64,000 nt of DNA from UBA9620 sp965220695 (GTDB lineage: Bacteria > Acidobacteriota > Vicinamibacteria > Vicinamibacterales > UBA8438): assembly GCA_965220695.1 (NCBI GenBank), contig OZ244838.1:1798001-1862000 (forward strand). The letters run 5' to 3'. The notes beneath the pieces are model-generated. The model was not told where the DNA came from, made no database searches, and saw nothing but the letters and a program-made list of their open reading frames with translations. Below, piece after piece: positions 26,855 through 35,051 of the stretch. The translations under genes were made by a program, and so were the position numbers. How positions within the stretch are numbered: position 1 is the first letter of the stretch; every line of letters starts with the position of its first letter.

Positions 26855-27069
26855 TCAACTCACGGGCCAGTCGAACGTGCCTTCGGGGAGAGGGCGGTTG
26901 ATCGCCACTGATACGAAGTCACGAACGACAGCAGCAGCCCGATCGGTCCATGGAAACATATGCTCCACCTGCCGGGCGACGACGGGCAGATCCCGAGAGA
27001 GGTACTGATAGGTGTAATGGGCTGATGCGATCACGTCGCCGCGCGCGTTGCGGGCCGTGTCAACAACTT
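26855..27069 (-). pseudogene. C-terminal fragment of a gene cut by the IS3 element
   Basis: The minus frame ending at 26855 reads about 70 residues of ordinary-looking protein (VVDTARNARGDVIASAHYTYQYL through LPEGTFDWPVS) and begins right at the left end of the IS. No start codon or upstream part exists on the other side of the element, where a different intact gene ends. I do not recognise the family. The most likely reading is a gene whose 5' part was lost when the IS inserted and an adjacent deletion occurred. Confidence 0.5.
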
Positions 27070-27090
27070 TGAGACAACCTGATTCAGCAT

Positions 27091-28203
27091 TTACTGTAGC
27101 GACTCCACGCTGGTGACGAGCGTGCCCGGGCGATTGTCGATGCGTGGTGGCGGGCGCATGGAGCCCGGCTGTGGGTCGCCCGGGGTGACGGTGGTCGTGG
27201 CTGGGGCCACCTGGCTGGTGAGGGTCGGCGGCCGATTGATCCAGACCGCCGTGGGCATTGTCTCGGGACGGGGTGGCCCGTGCACGAACCGCTCGGGATG
27301 GGCGGCATAGGCGGCCAGGCGTGTGCGGTGACGGGCCGCCAGGACCGTTGCGGCGCGGCCGTAGTGGACGTCGGCGGGCGTCAGATAGCTCAGGCCGCTG
27401 TGATGGTGCGCGTCGTTGTACCACGCAAACAGGTCGCGGCTGACGCCACGCGCGTGTTCGAGCGCGCCGAACCGTGCCGGAAACTCCGGCCGGTACTTCA
27501 CGGTCCGGAACTGCGCTTCGGAGAACGGATTGTCGTTGCTTACGCGGGGCCGCGAATGACTGGCGGTGATACCCAGGTCCGAGAAGAGCAGCGCGACGAG
27601 AGTGCTGCGCATGGGCGCACCGCGGTCCGCGTGAATGGTGAGTTGGTGCGGCGTGATGCCCTGCTTCGCGCAGGTCGCCGCCAGCAGGCGCTGGGCCAGG
27701 TGCGCATTCTCGTGCCGCGCGACCATCCAGCCCACGACGTAGCGGCTGAAGAGGTCGAGGATCACATAGAGCGAGTAGTAGAGATACGGCACCGGGCCCT
27801 TGAGCTTGGTGATGTCCCAGGACCAGACCTGATTCGGGCCCGTCGCGACCAGCTCGGGGGCGGCATAGGCCGGATGCCGGGCCTGTGCGCGCCGCTCGCG
27901 CACTTCGTGGGCCGCGGCGAGCACGCGATACATCGTGCGCGGGGAGCAGAGGTAGGTCTGCTCCTCGAGCAACGTGGCATGAACCTCGGTGGGCGACTGG
28001 TCGACGAACCGCGGGCTGTGCAGCACGTCGAGGACCGCCTGGCGTTCGGTGGGACCCAGCGCCCGCGGCGATGGCGCCCGCGGGCGCGGCGACGGCGGCG
28101 GCGCGGGCCGCCGCTGTCGATAGAGCGTTGCCCGCGACACCCCGACGCTGTGACACAGCGCCGCCGTCTCACCTGGCGTGGCGATGGTCGTAATGGCCTG
28201 CAT
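27091..28203 (-). CDS. IS3-family transposase OrfB (DDE integrase domain)
   Basis: A 370-residue DDE transposase part. An HTH-type segment lies at about 58-80; the rve catalytic core has WSWDITKLKG (first Asp), IHADRGAPM (second Asp) and DNPFSEAQFRTVKYRPEFP (Glu within). SYLTPADVHYGR marks the C-terminus of the core, followed by a Pro-rich tail. Its ATG overlaps the orfA stop in the form TGATG. The same frame is open back to an A9 run inside orfA, so an OrfAB fusion by -1 frameshifting is expected, as known in the family. Confidence 0.9.
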   Translation of the reverse strand: MQAITTIATPGETAALCHSVGVSRATLYRQRRPAPPPSPRPRAPSPRALGPTERQAVLDVLHSPRFVDQSPTEVHATLLEEQTYLCSPRTMYRVLAAAHEVRERRAQARHPAYAAPELVATGPNQVWSWDITKLKGPVPYLYYSLYVILDLFSRYVVGWMVARHENAHLAQRLLAATCAKQGITPHQLTIHADRGAPMRSTLVALLFSDLGITASHSRPRVSNDNPFSEAQFRTVKYRPEFPARFGALEHARGVSRDLFAWYNDAHHHSGLSYLTPADVHYGRAATVLAARHRTRLAAYAAHPERFVHGPPRPETMPTAVWINRPPTLTSQVAPATTTVTPGDPQPGSMRPPPRIDNRPGTLVTSVESLQ

Positions 28204-28691
28204 CAGTCGGTCTCGTCGTCGTCGAGCGGTGACAGGGGGATCCTCAGGATCTCGGCAATTTTTTTTTGGAGTGTGATGATCGTCTCCGCGCGCTGCAACT
28301 TCCGCTGCAGCCGGCGGTTCTCCGCCTCGAGCTGGGCCACCCGCGGGTCGACGGGGCGCGGCGTTGGACCCCGGCGGCGGCCGCGCATCTCCCGCAGGGC
28401 GCCCGCCTCACGCTGCCGCCGCCAGTTCGTCAGGAGCGACGAGTACAACCCCTCGCGACGCAACAGGGCGCCCACCTCGCCGGGCTTCTTGCACGCGTCG
28501 ACGGCCTTGAGAATGCGCAGCCGATACGCGGCCGAGAAGCGCCGCCGCTGGACCGTCGCCGGCACCTCCGGGTCCGGGGCACGGGCCGGCAACGTGGTTG
28601 CGGGGTCGGGGCCTCCGGTCGCCCTCCGGGCTCCCTCCACCCCCGACCCCGCAACCACTTCGATCTCCACCGCGTCTGGCATGCGCGTCAT
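28203..28691 (-). CDS. IS3-family OrfA (DNA-binding transposase part)
   Basis: A 162-residue protein. A helix-turn-helix of the HTH_8/transposase_8 type lies at about 45-90 (RRRFSAAYRLRILKAVDACKKPGEVGALLRREGLYSSLLTNW spread over that range), followed by a leucine-zipper-like coiled coil (about 112-145, LEAENRRLQRKLQRAETIITL). It directs end binding and dimerisation of the transposase. Near its 3' end nine consecutive A (minus strand, 28267-28259) provide the slippage site for -1 frameshifting into orfB. Confidence 0.85.
   Translation of the reverse strand: MTRMPDAVEIEVVAGSGVEGARRATGGPDPATTLPARAPDPEVPATVQRRRFSAAYRLRILKAVDACKKPGEVGALLRREGLYSSLLTNWRRQREAGALREMRGRRRGPTPRPVDPRVAQLEAENRRLQRKLQRAETIITLQKKIAEILRIPLSPLDDDETD
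28259..28267 (-). promoter_or_regulatory. A9 slippery site for -1 programmed frameshifting
   Basis: Nine A residues on the minus strand, read as Gln-Lys-Lys-Ile in orfA. A -1 slip places ribosomes in the orfB frame, which I checked is free of stops from here to the orfB ATG (22 codons). Confidence 0.7.
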
Positions 28692-28746
28692 CTCTCCAAC
28701 CTCTCCCGTCCCTACACTAAACTCAACAGGGAGGTTGTCTCACAGA

Positions 28747-29319
28747 TTATTGGCACAGGGGGTTGCGCCTTCGAACCGCGCGTACCGTCTCGAGCACCGG
28801 GTCAAGCTCCCACTCGTATCGGTCACCATTCTGGCGAATCAGGAGCAACCCATTCGGCAGCGAGGTAAAGGTCGAGACCAACGCAGGGCGAGGCCGGGGC
28901 AGGAAGCGCCTCCACATATCCTCGGGAGCCTGTCCGCTTGGCGGCCGGCCGTCCTGAATTCGTCTGAGGATCCTGTCTTCATCCAGAGCCATGGCGTACT
29001 CTGTCAGCCGATCCCCGACGCAGAGTCGAACGAATCGCATCCCGAGACGGACGGCCGTTACACGGTAACCCTGAGGACCGATGAGCAGACGCGCCTCGCC
29101 ATTCGGGCCTTCCTCATCGTATTCGAGGGTGCCGCTGGAATAGGCGTCAAAGTAGGCAGTCCGAATCGTCATATCGGCGGTGCTCACACTGGCTGCCCGT
29201 GTGGCCATCCTTTCCGTGAGGCTCCTTCCGGAAACCTCTTGGCCCACTGCCGCGCCGGCGGCGGTTGCCGGCATCAGCGACGACATCCCTATGATGTTGA
29301 GAAAACGTCTACGTTTCAT
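28747..29319 (-). CDS. Exported protein of unknown function with twin-arginine-like signal
   Basis: A 190-residue protein starting MKRRRFLNIIGMSSLMPATAAGAA, a Tat-like signal (RRRFLN) with a short hydrophobic core and Ala-rich cleavage region. The mature part is mainly beta-like (LEYDEEGPNGEARLLIGPQGYRV, later LLLIRQNGDRYEWELD). I do not recognise a family. The stop lies 4 bp before the right end of the IS3 element, so the natural C-terminus may have been altered. It follows ribBA by about 80 bp on the same strand. Confidence 0.6.
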   Translation of the reverse strand: MKRRRFLNIIGMSSLMPATAAGAAVGQEVSGRSLTERMATRAASVSTADMTIRTAYFDAYSSGTLEYDEEGPNGEARLLIGPQGYRVTAVRLGMRFVRLCVGDRLTEYAMALDEDRILRRIQDGRPPSGQAPEDMWRRFLPRPRPALVSTFTSLPNGLLLIRQNGDRYEWELDPVLETVRAVRRRNPLCQ

Positions 29320-29398
29320 TGGCGGGTCACCCCCTGACCATCTTTCGTCACTTGCGGGTGGTCAGTTCGACATCCCATGCGATGGGCCACGTTGGCTG

Positions 29399-30676
29399 CT
29401 AGACGGTCTTCAGGGTGTGGCCCAGTTTCTCTTTCTTGGTGCGCAGATACGACTGCGCCGGCTCGGTGGTCGGTACCTCGAGCGCCAGCGACGCCGACAG
29501 AGACAGACCGTAGCCTTCGAGACCGATGAACTTGCGGGGATTGTTCGTCAACAGGCGCATGCTGCGCACCCCCAGATCATTCAGAATCTGGGCGCCGATC
29601 CCATAGTCTCTCTGGTCGGGCTTGAATCCGAGCCGCTCGTTGGCTTCGACCGTGTCGTAGCCCTCGTCCTGCAACTGATAGGCCTTGATCTTGTTCGTGA
29701 GGCCGATGCCCCGGCCCTCCTGATTCAGATACAGCAGCACGCCCCGCCCTTCGGCGGCGATACGCTCCATCGCCACGCTGAGCTGCGCCCCGCAGTCGCA
29801 ACGGGCCGAGTGAAAGACCTCACCCGTAAGACACCGCGAATGTACCCGGACGAGCACATCGACGCCGTCTCCGAGATCGCCGCGCACAAGCGCCACATGG
29901 GTCTCGCCATTGACGATGCTCTCAAAGGCGACGATTTCAAAATCGCCGAACTTGGTCGGAAGACTGGATGACGCCGCCCGGCGGACCAACCGCTCGTTGC
30001 GCATGCGGTACTTGATGAGATCGGCGATGGTGATCATCACCAGATGGTGCTTGTTCGCGAAGCGCCGCAGATCGGGCACCCGCGCCATCGTGCCGTCTTC
30101 GTTCATGATCTCGCAGATGACGCCGGCCGGCTCCAGCCCGGCAATCCTCGCCAGGTCCACCGCCGCCTCGGTCTGCCCCGCTCTCACCAGCACGCCCCCC
30201 TCGCGGGCGCGCAACGGAAACATGTGTCCCGGCCGTACCAGGTCCGCGCCCGTGGTCTTCGGGTCGGCGACGACCCGGGCCGTCATGGCGCGATCGGCCG
30301 CCGAGATGCCCGTACTCGTCGACTCCTTCGCCTCGATCCCGACGCAGAAGGCGGTGTCGAACAGTGACGTGTTGTTGCGGACCATCAACGGGATATCCAG
30401 CGCATCGAGTCGCGCGCCGGTCATCGGGATGCAGATCAGCCCGCGGCCATATTTCGCCATGAAGTTGATGATCTCGGGGGTGATCTTCTCCGCGGCGACG
30501 GTCAGATCGCCTTCGTTCTCGCGATCCTCGTCGTCCACCACGATGACCATCCGCCCCTCCTTGATGGCGGCGATCGCCTCCTCGACCGGCGAGAACGCGC
30601 CCCCGCCAGCGTTCGACGCGAGCTTCAATGCGGACGCCTTCCGCCGAGGCCGTTTCCGCGGGGTCTTGTCAGCCAT
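29399..30676 (-). CDS. ribBA: Bifunctional DHBP synthase / GTP cyclohydrolase II
   Basis: A 425-residue riboflavin-pathway enzyme. The N-terminal half (DHBP synthase) has VIVVDDEDRENEGDL (about 44-58) and the HMFPLRAREGGVL and RxGHTEA-type segment. The C-terminal half (GTP cyclohydrolase II) has VRVHSRCLTGEVFHSARCDCGAQL with the three zinc Cys and LYLNQEGRGIGL. The start ATG 30676 is preferred over one 33 bp upstream: GAGGAG precedes it and the overlap with ribE is then 8 bp. It is the last rib gene; ribH is not in the window. Confidence 0.95.
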   Translation of the reverse strand: MADKTPRKRPRRKASALKLASNAGGGAFSPVEEAIAAIKEGRMVIVVDDEDRENEGDLTVAAEKITPEIINFMAKYGRGLICIPMTGARLDALDIPLMVRNNTSLFDTAFCVGIEAKESTSTGISAADRAMTARVVADPKTTGADLVRPGHMFPLRAREGGVLVRAGQTEAAVDLARIAGLEPAGVICEIMNEDGTMARVPDLRRFANKHHLVMITIADLIKYRMRNERLVRRAASSSLPTKFGDFEIVAFESIVNGETHVALVRGDLGDGVDVLVRVHSRCLTGEVFHSARCDCGAQLSVAMERIAAEGRGVLLYLNQEGRGIGLTNKIKAYQLQDEGYDTVEANERLGFKPDQRDYGIGAQILNDLGVRSMRLLTNNPRKFIGLEGYGLSLSASLALEVPTTEPAQSYLRTKKEKLGHTLKTV

Positions 30677-31298
30677 CTTGCTCCTCAGGCTCGCGCTCAA
30701 TCGCGGCATACTCCCCGATCTGCAGCGCCCGGACGACGTATTTTCCGATGATATCGCATTCGAGGTTGACCGGCGTGCCGACGACGGCTGCGCTCAGGTT
30801 CGTGTGCTCCCAGGTGAACGGCACGATCTGCACCACGAAGCGATCCTCGCTCAGCCCTGCGACCGTGAGGCTGATCCCATCGACGGCAACCGAACCCTTG
30901 GGCACGAGATAGGCGGCCAGGGCCTGCGGAAAGATCACCGTGACCCAGTTGAACCCGGCGTCCCGCCGGATGGCGGCAATCTCACCGATGGCGTCAACGT
31001 GTCCCTGCACGAAGTGTCCGCCGACCCTGGTGTCGGCACGTATCGAACGCTCCAGATTGACCACCTGCCCGGCCTTGAGCCCCCCAAGTGCGGTCACGCG
31101 TACGGTTTCTGGAGAGATCTCCGCCTGAAACCGCTGTGTGTCCGCTTCGACGACCGTCAGGCAGACCCCGTTGACCGCGATGCTCTCACCGAGCGTCAAT
31201 CCGGCCGCCAGGGGGGTGGCGACACCGATCCGGAATCCGGCCGGAATCGGACGCAACTCGGACACTTCGCCACGCGCTTCAATCAATCCGTTGAACAT
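30669..31298 (-). CDS. ribE: Riboflavin synthase, alpha chain
   Basis: A 209-residue enzyme dismutating two lumazines to riboflavin. It starts MFNGLIEARGEV (ATG 31298) and contains two similar lumazine-binding halves: SIAVNGVCLTVVE with GGHFVQGHVD, and SVAVDGISLTVAG with ECDIIGKYVVR. The gene overlaps ribD by 20 bp and ribBA by 8 bp, so the three are coupled. The symbol ribC is used in some species. Confidence 0.95.
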   Translation of the reverse strand: MFNGLIEARGEVSELRPIPAGFRIGVATPLAAGLTLGESIAVNGVCLTVVEADTQRFQAEISPETVRVTALGGLKAGQVVNLERSIRADTRVGGHFVQGHVDAIGEIAAIRRDAGFNWVTVIFPQALAAYLVPKGSVAVDGISLTVAGLSEDRFVVQIVPFTWEHTNLSAAVVGTPVNLECDIIGKYVVRALQIGEYAAIEREPEEQDG

Positions 31299-32373
31299 CG
31301 GCCTCCAGCAACATGTCCTTACCGAGCCAGCGGGGCTCACTATCTCCCAGCCCCGCTCCCAGACCGGCGCGTGACATCCATTCGAACGGCAGCCACGCCA
31401 CACCGGCCTCGCCAAGCGTGACCGGCGCCCGATAGAGCCGGACGCGGTCGACGACCCCGGCGCGCCACATCGCCCGCTGCAACATCGCGCCTCCCTCCAC
31501 CAGGAGATCGGTGACGTCGCTGGCCACGAGGCGAGACAGGGCCAACGCCGGATCCCGCGCGGGCAACGCTTCGATCGTCGCCCCCGCCCGTATCAGGGCC
31601 TCGGCGCGTGCTGGCCAGGACGCCACGGCCGCCTCGGTGGTCACGATGATCACGGGACCCGCGTCGAGCGTGCCGAACAGTCGAGACGCGGGCGGTGTGC
31701 GCATGCGAGTGTCGAACACTACGCGCACCAATGGTCGCTTCCGCGTCACCCGGCGCGCGGTCAACAGGGGATCATCGACGAGCACCGTCTCCGAACCGAC
31801 CGCGATCGCATCGACCATCGCCCGTACGGCATGGGCGTGGGCCGTCGCCTCGGTCCCCGTCAATACCGTCCGTTGGCCCGCTGCGGCGGCGATCTTGCCG
31901 TCAAGGCTGAGTGCCGCTTTCATCGTCACGAACGGCCGCGCACGACGCTTCACGGTGAAGAACACCTCATTGAGGCGGGTCGCCTCGACTTCGCGCACAC
32001 CCACTGTCACCGCGACCCCATGTGCACGGAGAAAGCGGATGCCTGCGCCATTGACCCGCGGGTCGGGATCCTCGACAGCGACGATGACCTCCGCCACTCC
32101 GGCGTCGACGATACGCTCGACACACGGACCGGTGCGTCCCGTGTGACAACAAGGCTCCAGGGTGCAATAGAGCCGCCCCCCGCGTGCGGCGTCGCCGGCC
32201 TCGGCAAGCGCCGCCACCTCGGCGTGCGGGGCTCCGGCCCGCGCGTGATAGCCCCGACCGACGATCCGGACGCCCCGGGTCACCACGGCTCCTACCATCG
32301 GATTCGGACTGGTGGCGCCGCGGCCGCGGGCCGCGAGGGCCAGAGCCTGCGCCATCAGGGCATCGTCGCTCAC
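31279..32373 (-). CDS. ribD: Bifunctional deaminase/reductase RibD
   Basis: A 364-residue bifunctional enzyme. The N-terminal zinc deaminase has HAEVAAL and CTLEPCCHTGRTGPC; the C-terminal reductase has FVTMKAALSLDGKIA, LVDDPLLTAR and LLVEGGAMLQRAM. The start is taken as GTG 32373 (VSDDALMAQAL), because homology begins there and GAGACAGGGA lies upstream; longer frames run into ftsY. It follows ftsY after 13 bp, too close for an FMN riboswitch. Confidence 0.93.
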   Translation of the reverse strand: MSDDALMAQALALAARGRGATSPNPMVGAVVTRGVRIVGRGYHARAGAPHAEVAALAEAGDAARGGRLYCTLEPCCHTGRTGPCVERIVDAGVAEVIVAVEDPDPRVNGAGIRFLRAHGVAVTVGVREVEATRLNEVFFTVKRRARPFVTMKAALSLDGKIAAAAGQRTVLTGTEATAHAHAVRAMVDAIAVGSETVLVDDPLLTARRVTRKRPLVRVVFDTRMRTPPASRLFGTLDAGPVIIVTTEAAVASWPARAEALIRAGATIEALPARDPALALSRLVASDVTDLLVEGGAMLQRAMWRAGVVDRVRLYRAPVTLGEAGVAWLPFEWMSRAGLGAGLGDSEPRWLGKDMLLEADVQRID

Positions 32374-32386
32374 GTACGTCCCTGTC

Positions 32387-33304
32387 TCACCACACCGGTT
32401 CGAACAACGCCTCGACGTACTGACCGGCCGAAAACGGCAGCAGATCGTCCAGTTGTTCGCCGACGCCGACGTAGCGAATCGGCACACCGAGTTCCGCTGT
32501 GATCGCCACGGCGATCCCACCTTTGGCGGTACCATCCAGCTTGCTCAGGACGATGCCGGTGATACCCGCGGTCTCCAGGAACGTTCGCGCCTGTGACAAC
32601 CCGTTCTGCCCGACGGTGGCGTCAAGCACGAGCAAGGTCTCGTGGGGCGCCCCGGGCACGGCGCGGCCGGCGACACGTCGAATCTTGTCCAGTTCTCCCA
32701 TGAGATTCGCACGCGTGTGCAGGCGCCCCGCCGTATCCACGAGCACGACCTCCCGGCCACGCGCCTTGCCGAACGAAATGGCATCGAACACCACCGCCGC
32801 CGGATCCGACCCGGGCCGGGCGCGAATGAAGTCGGCGTCGACGCGTTTCGCCCACACTTCCAGTTGCTCAACTGCCGCTGCGCGGAAGGTGTCTGCGGCG
32901 CAGATCACCGGGCGCTGGCCTGACAACGTCAGCAGCCGCGCCAAGCGCCCGACTGTCGTCGTCTTGCCCGTGCCGTTCACCCCGACCACCAACACGACCC
33001 GTGGGTGCGCGCCGGGATCGGGCGTCGACCCGCTCCCTTCAAGCAACCGCCGCAGTTCGTTCTTGACGACCGACCGCAGATCCGCAGTCCCCGCCTGACC
33101 GCGCACCGCCTCGATCAAACGGTTCGTGGCAGCGACTCCGACGTCCGCCTCGATCAAGATCTCCTCGAGGTCATCCAGGGTGTCGATTGCCCCGCCCGCG
33201 TCGCGCGAGCGCGCCGCTGCCCCTGACCCCAGACGATCGATCCGACCGGCCAACTGTGCGGCGGTCTGTCGCAGACCGGCTCGAAGCCGCTCGAAAACAC
33301 TCAC
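32387..33304 (-). CDS. ftsY: SRP receptor FtsY
   Basis: A 305-residue GTPase that receives ribosome-SRP complexes at the membrane. Short N domain (about 1-85), then the G domain with GVNGTGKTTTVGRLARLL (G1), CAADTFRAAAVEQLEVW (G2), VDTAGRLHTRANLMGEL (G3) and SKLDGTAKGG (G4). The acidic A domain of E. coli FtsY is absent, as in many other bacteria. The start is GTG 33304. It lies between gpsA (7-bp gap) and ribD. Confidence 0.95.
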   Translation of the reverse strand: MSVFERLRAGLRQTAAQLAGRIDRLGSGAAARSRDAGGAIDTLDDLEEILIEADVGVAATNRLIEAVRGQAGTADLRSVVKNELRRLLEGSGSTPDPGAHPRVVLVVGVNGTGKTTTVGRLARLLTLSGQRPVICAADTFRAAAVEQLEVWAKRVDADFIRARPGSDPAAVVFDAISFGKARGREVVLVDTAGRLHTRANLMGELDKIRRVAGRAVPGAPHETLLVLDATVGQNGLSQARTFLETAGITGIVLSKLDGTAKGGIAVAITAELGVPIRYVGVGEQLDDLLPFSAGQYVEALFEPVW

Positions 33305-33311
33305 GCGTCCA

Positions 33312-34343
33312 CTATCTCACAGGCGTTGAGTCCGCCCCGTCCTCGTTGTCCGCCTCGGCACGCTGCCGGCGCAGCATCAGTTCCTCTGCCGCTTGCCTGG
33401 CGCCGGTCCGGCCCGCCAGCACCGCCGCCATCTGGCTGGCGATCGGCAGGTCGACGTGATGTCGCCGCCCCAGTTCGAGGGCCGCCTCTGTGGTGTTGAT
33501 TCCTTCGGCGACCGTCTGCATTCCGACCAGAATGTCCTCCAGCGGGCGGCCCCGGCCCAGTTCGACGCCCACATGTCGATTGCGGCTGAGCCCACCGGTG
33601 CAGGTCAAGACGAGATCGCCGAGTCCACTCAAGCCCGCCAGTGTCTCTCGCCGCCCGCCAAGCGCGCACGCCAGCCGCGAGATCTCCGCGAGACCGCGGG
33701 TGATAAGCGCCGCCAGGGCGTTCGCCCCCAACCCCAGCCCCTCCACGACGCCGGCCGCGATGGCAATGACGTTCTTCATCGCTCCGCCGATTTCGACCCC
33801 GATCACATCGGTGCTCACATACAGCCTGAGGGAACGCGACCGACATTCCTCCTGCACCATGACCGCCACGTCCTGGCGTCGACTGGCCACCAGTACGGCG
33901 GTTGGCGCCGCACGCGCGAGCTCGGCCGCGAAACTCGGCCCCGACAGCACCGCGACCGGGCGCGACGGGCCCACTTCCTGCGCGATCACCTCCGACATGC
34001 GGTTCAAGGTGCCACGCTCGATCCCCTTCGCCGCGCTGACAATCGTCGCGTTGGCCGGCAACAGCGGCGCCGCCTGCCTCATGAGTTCCCGCGTTCCGTG
34101 TGACGGCACCGCCGATATGACGCAGTCGCTGCCGTCCAGCGCCTCTGCCAGCGAGGCGACCGGCAATACGTCGGGAGGGAACATCACGTCCGGCAGATAG
34201 ACCCGGTTGCACCGGTCGCCGCTCAACTGGCGGACCAGATCCGCGTTGCGTCCCCACAGTCGAACCGGATTCCCGAGACGCGCCATATGAATCGCGAGTG
34301 CCGTGCCCCAGCCGCCGGCCCCCAGAACGGTGACCTTCCTCAT
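33312..34343 (-). CDS. gpsA: Glycerol-3-phosphate dehydrogenase [NAD(P)+]
   Basis: A 343-residue enzyme reducing DHAP to glycerol-3-phosphate for phospholipid synthesis. It starts MRKVTVLGAGGWGTALA (Rossmann loop), has AKGIERGTLNRMSE, GPSFAAELA, the IGGAMKNVIAIAAG segment with the catalytic Lys, and GLGDLVLTCTG toward the C-terminus. It follows plsY (114-bp gap), whose product acylates its product, a functional pairing. The extreme C-terminus is a polar tail. Confidence 0.95.
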   Translation of the reverse strand: MRKVTVLGAGGWGTALAIHMARLGNPVRLWGRNADLVRQLSGDRCNRVYLPDVMFPPDVLPVASLAEALDGSDCVISAVPSHGTRELMRQAAPLLPANATIVSAAKGIERGTLNRMSEVIAQEVGPSRPVAVLSGPSFAAELARAAPTAVLVASRRQDVAVMVQEECRSRSLRLYVSTDVIGVEIGGAMKNVIAIAAGVVEGLGLGANALAALITRGLAEISRLACALGGRRETLAGLSGLGDLVLTCTGGLSRNRHVGVELGRGRPLEDILVGMQTVAEGINTTEAALELGRRHHVDLPIASQMAAVLAGRTGARQAAEELMLRRQRAEADNEDGADSTPVR

Positions 34344-34457
34344 CGGTCCATTCCCATCATCGTTCGGCCTGCACTCCTGCTCCTGTGACTCGTCATGACA
34401 TCCGGCCGGATGGCAGCCCTTGGCGATTGCGTGGACCGTTCATGATCGGCGACCGGA

Positions 34458-35039
34458 TCAGCGACCCGTCCGGTCCCCCAACCTGTGCTCGGAACCCGCC
34501 AGCACACGGGTCAGGTTCGACCGGTGTCGGAACAACACGAGCGGGACGACCACGGCGGCCAACCCGACGCGGTGCGCCTCGCCGTCAAGGACAAACAACA
34601 GCCCCGGCAGGCAGACCGCGGCGAGCATCGAGCCCACGGACACGTACCGGGTCAGCCACACCGCTGCCGCGAACACTGCCAAATCGGCGACCGCCGCCAG
34701 CGGAGCAAGGACCAGGAACACCCCGAAGCTCGTGGCCACTCCCTTGCCTCCCGCGAAACGGAGCCAGATCGGATACACGTGCCCGACGATCGCGCACCCT
34801 CCTGCCGCCACGGTCGTGAACGCATCGGCGCCCGCCGCAAGGGCGAGCCATACGGCGGCGCAGCCCTTGACCACGTCGAGCGCGAACACGCTCACACCCA
34901 GCGCGGGGTGCCGGACGCGCCATACGTTAGCCGCGCCCGGGTTGCCACTGCCGACCCGTCGTATCTCCGCGCCGCCAATCAGGATCGCGAACGGGATCGA
35001 ACCCAGCAGGTATCCCGTCAGCAGCGCAAGACCGGTCAT
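34458..35039 (-). CDS. plsY: Acyl-phosphate:glycerol-3-phosphate acyltransferase
   Basis: A 193-residue multi-pass membrane enzyme making lysophosphatidic acid. Signatures are LLGSIPFAILIG (motif 1), GSGNPGAANVWR (motif 2, about 32-43), and FAGGKGVATSFG (motif 3, about 95-106). Five or so hydrophobic segments match the family. It lies 12 bp after cinA and before gpsA. Confidence 0.94.
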   Translation of the reverse strand: MTGLALLTGYLLGSIPFAILIGGAEIRRVGSGNPGAANVWRVRHPALGVSVFALDVVKGCAAVWLALAAGADAFTTVAAGGCAIVGHVYPIWLRFAGGKGVATSFGVFLVLAPLAAVADLAVFAAAVWLTRYVSVGSMLAAVCLPGLLFVLDGEAHRVGLAAVVVPLVLFRHRSNLTRVLAGSEHRLGDRTGR

Positions 35040-35051
35040 GCCACGGGATCC

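Larger units (their letters stand above)
27070..28742 (-). mobile_element. IS3-family insertion sequence
   Basis: A 1,673-bp element with imperfect terminal inverted repeats of about 30 bp. The left end reads TGAGACAACCT and the right end AGGTTGTCTCA; both also share TTTA and GTAG further in. The ends start TG and finish CA as in IS3. Two overlapping minus-strand genes (orfA, orfB) fill it. The flanking bases (CTT left, CAG right) are not a direct duplication, so the copy has lost its target repeats, by adjacent deletion or recombination. Both reading frames are intact, so transposase may still be made. Confidence 0.85.

Noticed and set aside
32374..32386. Possible FMN riboswitch before ribD
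   Set aside because: The gap to ftsY is 13 bp, with no room for an RFN element.
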